Shown one piece after another: positions 1 to 6,072 of a stretch of DNA of 9,237 bases. The position numbers were made by a program, and so were the translations under genes. The notes beneath the pieces were generated by a model. It was not told the DNA's origin, did no database searches, and saw nothing but the letters and a program-made list of their open reading frames with translations. How positions within the stretch are numbered: position 1 is the first letter of the stretch; each line of letters starts with the position of its first letter. This stretch comes from an uncultured Mycoplasmatota bacterium (GTDB lineage Bacteria > Bacillota_I > Bacilli_A > RF39 > UBA660): assembly GCA_948437815.1 (NCBI GenBank), contig CAOJKG010000033.1:1-9237 (forward strand), given 5' to 3'.

Positions 1-77
1 AAATCGGTACTTGCTTCTTTAATACTAACCCCTGAAGACTCTCTGGTTTGCCTTAGCAAACTACCTATGTTATCCAA
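1..77 (-). CDS. Helix-turn-helix protein, N-terminal fragment (RodZ/XRE-like), TTG start
   Basis: Only the first 25 or so codons are in the window; the gene continues past the left edge. The start is read as TTG at 77-75 because no ATG or GTG opens this frame and an AGGAG ribosome site (93-89) lies 11 bases upstream. The peptide begins MDNIGSLLRQTRESSG and continues VSIKEASTD. This matches the first two helices of the Cro/C1-type HTH domain that opens RodZ-family cell-shape proteins and XRE regulators (pattern IGxxLRxxRExxGxSxxEAS). RodZ links the MreB cytoskeleton to the membrane. That identity would fit the neighbouring gpsB, but a plain XRE regulator cannot be excluded because the membrane segment and C-terminal domain are not visible. 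It lies just downstream of rnpB on the same strand with no terminator between, so it is probably expressed by read-through from the gpsB-rnpB transcript. Confidence 0.55.
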   Translation of the reverse strand, partial: MDNIGSLLRQTRESSGVSIKEASTD

Positions 78-88
78 GTGTTATTTCA

Positions 89-94
89 CTCCTT
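89..94 (-). promoter_or_regulatory. Ribosome binding site deciding the TTG start
   Basis: On the minus strand AAGGAG precedes the TTG start codon by 11 bases. The alternative GTG that overlaps the site (89-87) is followed two codons later by TAA, so it cannot be the start. The site lies immediately after the rnpB 3' end, which suggests translation begins from RNA that continues through rnpB. Confidence 0.5.
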
Positions 95-104
95 TTTTAA
101 AAAT

Positions 105-467
105 TAAATAATATTCATAAGCCATGTTCTGTTCCCTTATGGGTGACAAATATTTATCTACTAATATATAGTCCCTTACGCCATTCGTTTCTTTTGTAAG
201 AGCTCTCCTACCAAATTTGGATTTCTCACTCGTGGGGTTTACCGCGTTCCATTTCCTAGGTTTCCCTATTCTTCGTCACTATGGCACTTTACACTTACTT
301 AATTCATGAACATATGTTTTTAGAATTTTTCAGCGCCGTTAGCATTTTGCTACCTAAGGTTATTTTTTTCCTTAGCACGAACACTACAGACATCACAGTA
401 CTGTGTGAGCATGGACTTTCCTCTACATACTTAAAAATTATGCAGCATTTGCCCGAATATTATTCGT
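105..467 (-). ncRNA. rnpB: RNase P RNA (type B-like), catalytic subunit of ribonuclease P
   Basis: This is the ribozyme that trims 5' leaders from precursor tRNAs, working with the RnpA protein. Read on the minus strand, it has the conserved 5' block GAGGAAAGTCCATGCTC (424-408), the mid-molecule block AAAGTGCCATAGTGACGAAG (292-273), TGGAACGCGGTAAACCCC followed by GAGAAATCCAAATTTGGTAG, and the 3' block ACAGAACATGGCTTAT (132-117). The blocks align in order with B. subtilis rnpB. Ends are set by helix P1: 5' arm AATAATATTC (464-455) pairs perfectly with 3' arm GAATATTATT (116-107). At about 360 bases it is shorter than the roughly 400 of B. subtilis, with short peripheral helices. The P1 5' arm overlaps the gpsB stop codon (462-460). 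I see no clear promoter just upstream, so the 5' end is probably cut from a gpsB-rnpB precursor. The gpsB-rnpB order is also found in B. subtilis. Confidence 0.96.
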
Positions 468-786
468 ATTTTCCAAAAACCACTTTTTCTAATTGACTGA
501 TTCTTTTTAATAAATCGACATTATTAACGCCGCTTCCTTCATTTGATGAAGCAGTGACTAATTGTTCTCTTAAAGAACGGATTTCTGCTTTTAATTTAGC
601 ATTATCTTCTCTTAAGTCTTTCATTTCCTTTTCATTTCTTTTAATGATACCTATAAATTCAGTATAATCACGTATAACCATATCTAAATATTTATCTACT
701 TCTTGAGGACGATAACCTCTGGCATCAATTTTAAACTCTTTGTCTAATATTTCCTGAGGAGTTAAATAAATTTTATCATTGTACAC
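460..786 (-). CDS. gpsB: Cell division regulator GpsB (DivIVA family)
   Basis: GpsB is a small cytoplasmic DivIVA-family adaptor that docks penicillin-binding proteins at the septum and side wall. I start it at GTG 786, giving 108 residues; the open frame extends to 876, but the promoter at 814-843 lies inside that extension, and GTG 786 has GGAAG about 8 bases upstream. The product begins MYNDKIYLTPQEI, like B. subtilis GpsB (98 residues). The N-terminal lipid/partner-binding domain is at residues 5-40 with the signature KEFKIDARGYRPQEVDKYLD. A coiled coil follows (about 38-77), then a variable linker (79-89), then the C-terminal multimerisation motif DLLKRISQLEKVVFG (91-105). The stop codon lies inside the rnpB P1 helix, so the gene and the RNA overlap. 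It has its own sigma-A promoter and probably heads the gpsB-rnpB-HTH transcript. A likely partner, PBP1A, is encoded in this window. Confidence 0.95.
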   Translation of the reverse strand: MYNDKIYLTPQEILDKEFKIDARGYRPQEVDKYLDMVIRDYTEFIGIIKRNEKEMKDLREDNAKLKAEIRSLREQLVTASSNEGSGVNNVDLLKRISQLEKVVFGKYE

Positions 787-813
787 ATTCTTCACTTCCT
801 TTAACTTAATAAC

Positions 814-843
814 ATTATATACTTTTTTGTAGTATTTTGTCAA
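814..843 (-). promoter_or_regulatory. Near-consensus sigma-A promoter for gpsB-rnpB
   Basis: On the minus strand a perfect -35 TTGACA (843-838) and perfect -10 TATAAT (819-814) are separated by 18 bases. Transcription would start near 807, giving a leader of about 20 bases to the GTG start of gpsB. Both hexamers are full consensus, which suits the high expression RNase P RNA needs. Confidence 0.85.
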
Positions 844-876
844 CTCGATTAAACTTAAATAAAGTAAATGTGACAA

Positions 877-2475
877 TTAATTTAAAAATATTTTTCTTCT
901 TATTTTTTTACGTTCAAGTTTTTCTTTTCTTTCTCCCTCATTTTCTATTTTTAGTTTTAACTTTACAAGACTTATGTATAAATTTTTTAAGTAATCAAAA
1001 GATTTATTTCCGTTTTCAATATTTAGTAATTCTTTTAATTCACTTTGATACTTCGAGTTGCCATTTGCTATTAGCATTTCAATTTCTCTTAAAGTTTCAT
1101 TAATTATACCAAAAAGTGAAGCTAAACATTTATCATTACTAGCTTTAAAATAGCCATTTACTATTTCATTTAAATTGATATCTATATAATTTGTATTCAC
1201 ATCTTTTAGTAGACTTTCTAATATAGGGTGTAGCATTGCTCTAACTTTTAATTTTATATTTATCTCTGTACTTTGATTTTGATATAGTTCGCTGATTAAA
1301 TTTTGAATATAATTTAGTATTTCATATATTTTTGTTTGATATGCTTCTCTTAATTTTTCAGGTAGAGTTGGTAAAATATAGTTTATTATTGTATCTATAT
1401 CTTTATATAGCATTAAATTTGTTTCTGGTAGTTTTCCAAAATTTAAGTAACTAAAAACAATTCTACTATCTTCAAAATAAGGAAAACTTTTTATTTTTGA
1501 AAGTAAACTTTGTAGTTTTTCTATAAATTTATCATCAGGATTTTTATAATCTAATAAAGATAGTCTTATATTTTCATTTTCTGCTTTTTCATTTTCTAAA
1601 TCATTATTGTATGCATCAATTAAAACTTGTAATTCTGCTTTTACTAATGATTCCAAACAAGAATTAGTTATTAATTGTAATATATTATCCAGTAAGTCTT
1701 TAATTAAAGGATTTTCATCAGATGCTATATATTCTGACTCAATTTTCTTATTAATACCTTGCATAAGTTCTGGAACAAAGTAAGTATTTAAAAACTCATA
1801 AGGAAGCGTTTCTTTGTAAGAGGAAACTTTTCTTGCATCAACTAAAGTTGGCAACCAGAACATAATATCCCTAGATATAGCAAAATCTTTTTTAATATCC
1901 ACTAAAAAATATACTGGTTCTACTTCGTAAATATCGCCATCTTTTACTACAAATCTTCCTTCATCCCCATCAAATGTTACTTCTTGATATTCTGTTAATT
2001 CTTTTTTATGACGAATAATATCTACTAGAGTATATTTATTTCCTGTTAATGTAGGTTTTAAGTCTTTATAGACTGGTTTATTTGGATATTCACCAAATGT
2101 TATAAGAAGATAACCTGGTGCTAATTCTTTAACCACTTTACTCATATTTTTAATCTCAGAATATTTAAAGACAGGTCTTATATATAATGCAGTATCAGAA
2201 TTATTTATTTCTGTAATACTTTCAAATCCATATTCATTTCCTATGCAGATAAAGTTTTTTCCTGTTATTCTAAACTTCATACTACTCGTTAAGCTGAAAT
2301 AACTAGCATGGAGGCGCCATCCGAAAGAAAAAGAATGCTTTGGCTTAGGATTTCTATTTTCTTCTTTGTCAAACAACTCGCTGTAATTTAATTCAGCTGA
2401 AATTATATTTTGACCAAGCTTTGTTATCCTCTTTGCATCTATAAGTGTCGCTTCTGGTAATTTTAAATCTGACAT
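877..2475 (-). CDS. Uncharacterised 532-residue cytoplasmic protein
   Basis: I do not recognise a function. Start at ATG 2475: AAGGGGTGG (2489-2481) lies just upstream, and a strong promoter (2500-2528) sits inside the longer open frame to 2583, ruling that start out. The protein begins MSDLKLPEATLIDAKRI and has no signal peptide or membrane segment. Residues 45-110 contain aromatic/beta-rich sequence ending in ALYIRPVF. Residues 118-237 hold a module with LLITFGEYPNKP, TGNKYTLVD, YEVEPVYFLVD, FWLPTLVDAR and LPYEFLNTYFVPEL. From memory this resembles a GEYPQ/VEPxxWLVD/FLNxYF module in hypothetical proteins of uncultured gut Firmicutes (possibly DUF6273-related); this is inference. Residues 240-532 are predicted mainly helical, rich in Leu, Glu, Lys and Asn, with a very basic C-terminus (GERKEKLERKKIRRK). 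Base use matches its neighbours. No terminator separates it from the gpsB promoter. Confidence 0.8.
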   Translation of the reverse strand: MSDLKLPEATLIDAKRITKLGQNIISAELNYSELFDKEENRNPKPKHSFSFGWRLHASYFSLTSSMKFRITGKNFICIGNEYGFESITEINNSDTALYIRPVFKYSEIKNMSKVVKELAPGYLLITFGEYPNKPVYKDLKPTLTGNKYTLVDIIRHKKELTEYQEVTFDGDEGRFVVKDGDIYEVEPVYFLVDIKKDFAISRDIMFWLPTLVDARKVSSYKETLPYEFLNTYFVPELMQGINKKIESEYIASDENPLIKDLLDNILQLITNSCLESLVKAELQVLIDAYNNDLENEKAENENIRLSLLDYKNPDDKFIEKLQSLLSKIKSFPYFEDSRIVFSYLNFGKLPETNLMLYKDIDTIINYILPTLPEKLREAYQTKIYEILNYIQNLISELYQNQSTEINIKLKVRAMLHPILESLLKDVNTNYIDINLNEIVNGYFKASNDKCLASLFGIINETLREIEMLIANGNSKYQSELKELLNIENGNKSFDYLKNLYISLVKLKLKIENEGERKEKLERKKIRRKIFLN

Positions 2476-2499
2476 ACAAACCACCCCTTTTGAGGTAGT

Positions 2500-2528
2500 A
2501 TTATAGCATAATTTTCTAAAATAATCAA
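2500..2528 (-). promoter_or_regulatory. Extended -10 sigma-A promoter of the 532-residue gene
   Basis: On the minus strand TTGATT (2528-2523) and TATAAT (2505-2500) are 17 bases apart, and TG lies one base before the -10 (TGCTATAAT), an extended -10 element. The start would be near 2493, leaving a leader of about 18 bases with the AAGGGGTGG ribosome site. This placement fixes the gene start at 2475. Confidence 0.8.
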
Positions 2529-2539
2529 ATTGGCTATAT

Positions 2540-2644
2540 CTATCTAGGAGTATGAATGTTTTTAATAGTATAGATTGTATCAAACTTTAATATTAGTTCA
2601 TCTAAATCTCTTATTACATTATTTATTAGATTTTCATTTCGCAT
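2540..2644 (-). CDS. Possible 34-residue small ORF
   Basis: ATG at 2644 opens a 34-codon frame ending at TAG (2542-2540), just upstream of the promoter of the 532-residue gene. A weak ribosome site, GTGGTGAT, lies 5 bases before the ATG. The product starts MRNENLINNVIRDLDELI and ends in IKNIHTPR; it reads as a soluble amphipathic helix with a short tail. It matches no family I know. It could be a real small protein, a leader peptide, or a chance open frame in A+T-rich intergenic DNA. Confidence 0.25.
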   Translation of the reverse strand: MRNENLINNVIRDLDELILKFDTIYTIKNIHTPR

Positions 2645-2694
2645 ATTTTATCACCACAATTATCATAACAAATATAAAGCTTTATTTCATTATG

Positions 2695-2713
2695 TTCGAC
2701 AAAATATGTCAAA
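2695..2713. promoter_or_regulatory. Candidate Spo0A-box pair in the divergent region
   Basis: TTCGACA (2695-2701, the reverse complement of the Spo0A box TGTCGAA) is followed after 5 bases by TGTCAAA (2707-2713, fits TGTCRAA), making an imperfect inverted repeat. It lies upstream of recU-ponA and far upstream of the leftward 532-residue gene. The core CGACAAAATATGT recurs in the same orientation relative to the gene in the spoIIGA promoter. TGTCAA can also be read as a leftward -35 (TTGACA). Binding is inferred from the box only. Confidence 0.3.
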
Positions 2714-2737
2714 ACTTTCTTGTAAATCACAAGTAAA

Positions 2738-2781
2738 TAGACAATGCTTATATAGAAATTTATTACTATTTATAGTATAAT
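2738..2781 (+). promoter_or_regulatory. Promoter region of recU-ponA (two overlapping candidates)
   Basis: The better -10 is TATAAT at 2776-2781, with TAGAAA (2753-2758, 4 of 6 matches) 17 bases upstream. A second candidate is TAGACA (2738-2743, 5 of 6) with TATTAC (2761-2766), also at 17 bases. If the first is used, the leader before the TTG start is only about 12 bases and consists largely of the GGGTGA ribosome site. Confidence 0.55.
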
Positions 2782-2799
2782 GATTATGGGTGAATTGTA

Positions 2800-3375
2800 T
2801 TGAAATATCCTGGTAACATCAAGAAAACTTATAAACAGGTGGTTAATTATAAAAATAGAGGGATGGAACTTGAAGATATAATTAATGAAGCTTGTAATTA
2901 CTATTTAGAAATGGATTTGGCTATTATATATAAGAAACCTACTCCAATTGGAGTTGTAGATGTTGATTATAAAAATGGTGCTGTTATTAATAAAGCATAT
3001 TTTAAAGAACCTTCAACACTTGATTATAATGGAATTTATAAAGGAAAATATGTGGAATTTGATGCTAAAGAATGTCATTCTAAAACTTCTTTTCCTCTTA
3101 GTAATATTCATGAGCATCAGATTAAACATATAGAAAGAATTATTAGACATAAGGGTTTTGCTTTTTTAATTATAAGTATGAATAATGAATACTTTATATT
3201 TAAAGGTGAAGATTTATTGAATTTTATTAATACTAATACAAGAAAAAGTATTCCCTATCATATTATTTTAGAAAAAGGTTATAAATTAAATTATAAATAT
3301 CATATTGGTTTAGATTATTTAAAAGGAATTGAAGATATATATTTTAAAGGAGTGGTAATTAATGAAAATACCTAA
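2800..3375 (+). CDS. recU: Holliday junction resolvase RecU
   Basis: RecU is a metal-dependent homodimeric nuclease that cleaves four-way DNA junctions during recombinational repair and chromosome segregation. The start is TTG 2800, with GGGTGA 7 bases upstream, giving 191 residues (B. subtilis RecU has 206). Family blocks in order: YKNRGMELEDIINEACNYY (residues 17-35), the KKPTPIGVVDVDY strand (45-57), the catalytic segment STLDYNGIYKGKYVEFDAKE (72-91), then KTSFPLSNIHEHQI (95-108). D75, D88 and K90 fall at metal-binding active-site positions. B. subtilis has EAK where this protein has DAK, a conservative Glu-to-Asp change. The last 14 bases overlap the start of ponA. The recU-ponA pair is a classic Firmicutes arrangement and implies coupled translation. 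Confidence 0.95.
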   Translation: MKYPGNIKKTYKQVVNYKNRGMELEDIINEACNYYLEMDLAIIYKKPTPIGVVDVDYKNGAVINKAYFKEPSTLDYNGIYKGKYVEFDAKECHSKTSFPLSNIHEHQIKHIERIIRHKGFAFLIISMNNEYFIFKGEDLLNFINTNTRKSIPYHIILEKGYKLNYKYHIGLDYLKGIEDIYFKGVVINENT

Positions 3376-5962
3376 ATTAAAGAAAAAGAAAACTATTAAA
3401 GAAAAGAAGCCTAGAAAGAAAAAAAGTAAAAAGAATATTATCCTTATATTTTTAATAAGTATGGGCATTATTTGTGCATCAGCTGTTTTAGCTTTTGCGT
3501 TATATATTATTATGACTTCACCAGATTTTGTTCCAAATAAATTATATAATAAAGAAGCAACGGTTATTTATGCTAAAGATGGTACAACAGAACTGGCACG
3601 ATATGGAAAACAAAATGTTGAACTTGTTACTTATCAAGATATGCCTCAAGTTTTAATCGATGCTTTAGTGGCAACAGAAGATTCAAGATTTTTTCAACAT
3701 AATGGTGTTGATGCAGCACGTTTTATTAAAGCTTCTCTAGGTCAGCTTGCTGGTAAAAATGCAGGTGGTGCTTCTACCCTTTCAATGCAAGTTATAAAAA
3801 ATACTTACACTAAGGGTACAAAGAATGAAAATAAAATTGAAAGCTTCCTTCGTAAATTTAGAGATATCTATATGTCAGTTTTTAAATTAGAATCAGTTTA
3901 TACTAAAGAAGAAATTATTGAGTTTTATTTAAATAGTCAATGGCTTGGTAGTGGTTCTGGTATGTATGAATCAATAAATGGTGTAGAACAAGGAAGTCAA
4001 TATTTCTTTGGTAAATCCGTTTCCGATTTAACTTTACCAGAAGCTAGTTTACTCGTTGGTTTATTTAATAACCCTTATGCTTTTAATCCTTATAGCTTCC
4101 CTGAAAAAGCTACTCAAAGAAGAAGCGTAGTTTTAAATCTAATGGTTAGACATGGTTATATTACAGAAGAAGAAAAAGAATTCGCAGAATCTATTTCCGT
4201 AGAAAGTTTACTTACTGAACATACTTTAAATGATACTGGAAGTGAATATAGAGCGTTTTTGGATTTCTTATTATATCAAGTTAAAGAAGAAACTGGTGAT
4301 AATCCTTACGATGTGCCAATGGCTATATATACTACTTTAGATATTGAGCAACAAAAAGTAGTAAGACAATTAGAAAAAGGTGAATCTTACAAATTCCGTG
4401 ATGAAACTGTTCAATTTGGTTTAGCTGTCACAGATTTAAAAGATGGTTCTATTACTGCTTTATCAGGTGGTAGAAATTATGGACCTAATGGTACAAATAG
4501 AGGTGTTGGAAAAGATAATTATTATTCAGATAAAGGAATTAAAAGATCTCCAGGTTCTACTGCTAAACCAATATTTGATTATGGTCCTCATATAGAATAC
4601 TTACATAGTAGTCCTAGTACAATATTTATCGATCAACCTTGGAGTTATAGTAATGGAACAGGTTTCCAAAACTATGACCATGGATATAAAGGCGCTATTA
4701 CAATGCGTTATGCACTGCAAGATTCAAGAAATATTCCTGCTGTTCAAGCCTTTCAACAAGTGGTAGATAAAGTTGGTCTAGATAAGATAGCTGACTTTGT
4801 TCATGCTTTAGGTGTTGATTATGGAAATACCCTACACGAATCCGCTGCTATAGGTGGTGTGGATTGTGCCGATCCTCTTACTATGAGTGCTGCTTATGCT
4901 GCTTTTGGTAGAGGTGGATATTATATAAAACCATATTCTTTTACAAAGATTGTTTATTTAGAAAGTGCCTCTAGTGAACCTTATATTCATAAAGTTGAAA
5001 AAACTAAAGTTATGAGCGAGCAGACTGCTTATTTAATTACTGATATGTTAGTATCAGTTACTACTAGTGGTGGTGCTGGTAATATAGGTGTTAGTGGAAC
5101 ACAAATTGCTTCTAAAACAGGTACTTCTACTTACGATTCAAAGCAAGCTGCTGCAAATGGTTTAAATAAACCACAGCCAGATCACTGGTTAATTACCTAT
5201 TCCCCTGATTATTCTATAGCTTTGTGGTGTGGATATGACACATTAGGCAAAGGAAAACCTTATTTACAAAGTTCCAGCGGTAATGCAATGAAAAAGACTA
5301 TGATGGGTATTTTAACAAGAGGTATATATAAGAAAAATTCAACTTTTGATAGACCCTCGGGCTTAGTGTCCGTAACAACAGAGAAAGATACTTATCCAGT
5401 AATGCTAGCTAGCGCTAATACTCCTGATAATATGAGACTTGCAGATATTTATATGAGTGGTTATGAACCAAGTGAAGTATCACCAAGATTTGATAATTTA
5501 ACTAACCCTACTAATGGTAAATATAATTATAATGGAGGAACTATTACTTTAATTTGGGATAGTATTAAAACTCCTGATATGATTAATACTTCTTACTTAG
5601 AATCATACTTTAATAAAGCGGATTATTGGAAAACTTATGAAAGATATAAAGAAAAGTATTATAATGAATATATAAATTACAATAATGCAAATATTGGTAC
5701 TCTTGGATATCAAGTATATCTAAAAGATAGTAATGGTGAACTAATAAGTTTAGGCTACACTAATAATACTAATTTTGTTTATACTCCTACTGGTACTAAT
5801 ACTAATTATACTTTTGTTATTAAGTCTGCTTATAGCATATTTAAAAACAATATGAGTTCAGGTCTTGAAATAAATGCTAGTGTAACCCTAGATACTAATA
5901 TTGGAAATAATGGTGGTCCTACTGAAAATCCTGATAATCCTGATGATAATCCATTAGAATAA
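3362..5962 (+). CDS. ponA: Class A penicillin-binding protein 1A (peptidoglycan glycosyltransferase/DD-transpeptidase)
   Basis: This bifunctional enzyme polymerises lipid II and cross-links stem peptides at the outer membrane face. It has 866 residues and starts at ATG 3362, 9 bases after AGGAG. Order: a very basic cytoplasmic tail (1-24), one membrane anchor (25-50), then the GT51 domain with ATEDSRFFQHNG (catalytic Glu 106), GGASTLSMQ (135-143), RKFRD (164-168) and EIIEFYLN (184-191). The transpeptidase domain has SxxK in GSTAKP (Ser 399, Lys 402), SRN (455-457) and KTG (585-587), so both active sites look intact. A C-terminal fibronectin-III-like domain (about 706-845) carries a Tyr/Lys-rich insert (about 740-778), and the tail is Asn/Pro/Asp-rich (TENPDNPDDNPLE). 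D168 replaces the Glu usual in glycosyltransferase motif III. The gene overlaps recU and ends at an intrinsic terminator. Its basic tail is a plausible GpsB docking site. Confidence 0.96.
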   Translation: MKIPKLKKKKTIKEKKPRKKKSKKNIILIFLISMGIICASAVLAFALYIIMTSPDFVPNKLYNKEATVIYAKDGTTELARYGKQNVELVTYQDMPQVLIDALVATEDSRFFQHNGVDAARFIKASLGQLAGKNAGGASTLSMQVIKNTYTKGTKNENKIESFLRKFRDIYMSVFKLESVYTKEEIIEFYLNSQWLGSGSGMYESINGVEQGSQYFFGKSVSDLTLPEASLLVGLFNNPYAFNPYSFPEKATQRRSVVLNLMVRHGYITEEEKEFAESISVESLLTEHTLNDTGSEYRAFLDFLLYQVKEETGDNPYDVPMAIYTTLDIEQQKVVRQLEKGESYKFRDETVQFGLAVTDLKDGSITALSGGRNYGPNGTNRGVGKDNYYSDKGIKRSPGSTAKPIFDYGPHIEYLHSSPSTIFIDQPWSYSNGTGFQNYDHGYKGAITMRYALQDSRNIPAVQAFQQVVDKVGLDKIADFVHALGVDYGNTLHESAAIGGVDCADPLTMSAAYAAFGRGGYYIKPYSFTKIVYLESASSEPYIHKVEKTKVMSEQTAYLITDMLVSVTTSGGAGNIGVSGTQIASKTGTSTYDSKQAAANGLNKPQPDHWLITYSPDYSIALWCGYDTLGKGKPYLQSSSGNAMKKTMMGILTRGIYKKNSTFDRPSGLVSVTTEKDTYPVMLASANTPDNMRLADIYMSGYEPSEVSPRFDNLTNPTNGKYNYNGGTITLIWDSIKTPDMINTSYLESYFNKADYWKTYERYKEKYYNEYINYNNANIGTLGYQVYLKDSNGELISLGYTNNTNFVYTPTGTNTNYTFVIKSAYSIFKNNMSSGLEINASVTLDTNIGNNGGPTENPDNPDDNPLE

Positions 5963-5966
5963 TAAG

Positions 5967-5996
5967 AGTGATATCTATTAAGATATTACTTTTTTT
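5967..5996 (+). terminator. Intrinsic terminator of recU-ponA
   Basis: AGTGATATC (5967-5975) pairs with GATATTACT (5982-5990), a 9-bp stem with one G-U pair and a 6-base loop, followed directly by a run of T. It begins 4 bases after the ponA stop codon. Confidence 0.85.
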
Positions 5997-6035
5997 ATTA
6001 TTTTTTCAAATCAATATTGCTAACCAAATTAATAT

Positions 6036-6072
6036 AAATTAAAAAGCAAACTATATTTTCATAGTTTGCTTT
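6036..6072 (-). terminator. Terminator of spoIIGA-sigE, stop codon inside the hairpin
   Basis: AAAGCAAACTAT (6043-6054) and ATAGTTTGCTTT (6061-6072) form a perfect 12-bp stem with a 6-base loop. On the minus strand the stem is followed by TTTTTAATTT. The sigE stop codon TAG (6053-6051) sits in the distal arm, so the last codons of sigE form part of the terminator. The plus strand also carries T-rich sequence after the stem (6075-6080), so it could back up termination of ponA transcripts. Confidence 0.82.

Noticed and set aside
281..496. 71-codon plus-strand ORF
   Set aside because: It is the antisense of rnpB and the end of gpsB; the Phe/Leu-rich product is a by-product of RNA and opposite-strand coding sequence.
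787..876. Extension of gpsB to ATG 876
   Set aside because: A consensus promoter (814-843) lies inside it, the added residues are absent from the GpsB family, and GTG 786 has a ribosome site and aligns with known GpsB starts.
837..1103. 88-codon plus-strand ORF
   Set aside because: Antisense to the basic C-terminus of the 532-residue gene; its Phe-rich composition is the complement of Lys codons.
2476..2583. Upstream extension of the 532-residue gene to ATG 2583 (568 residues)
   Set aside because: A TTGATT-17-TGCTATAAT promoter lies within the extension and a good ribosome site precedes ATG 2475.
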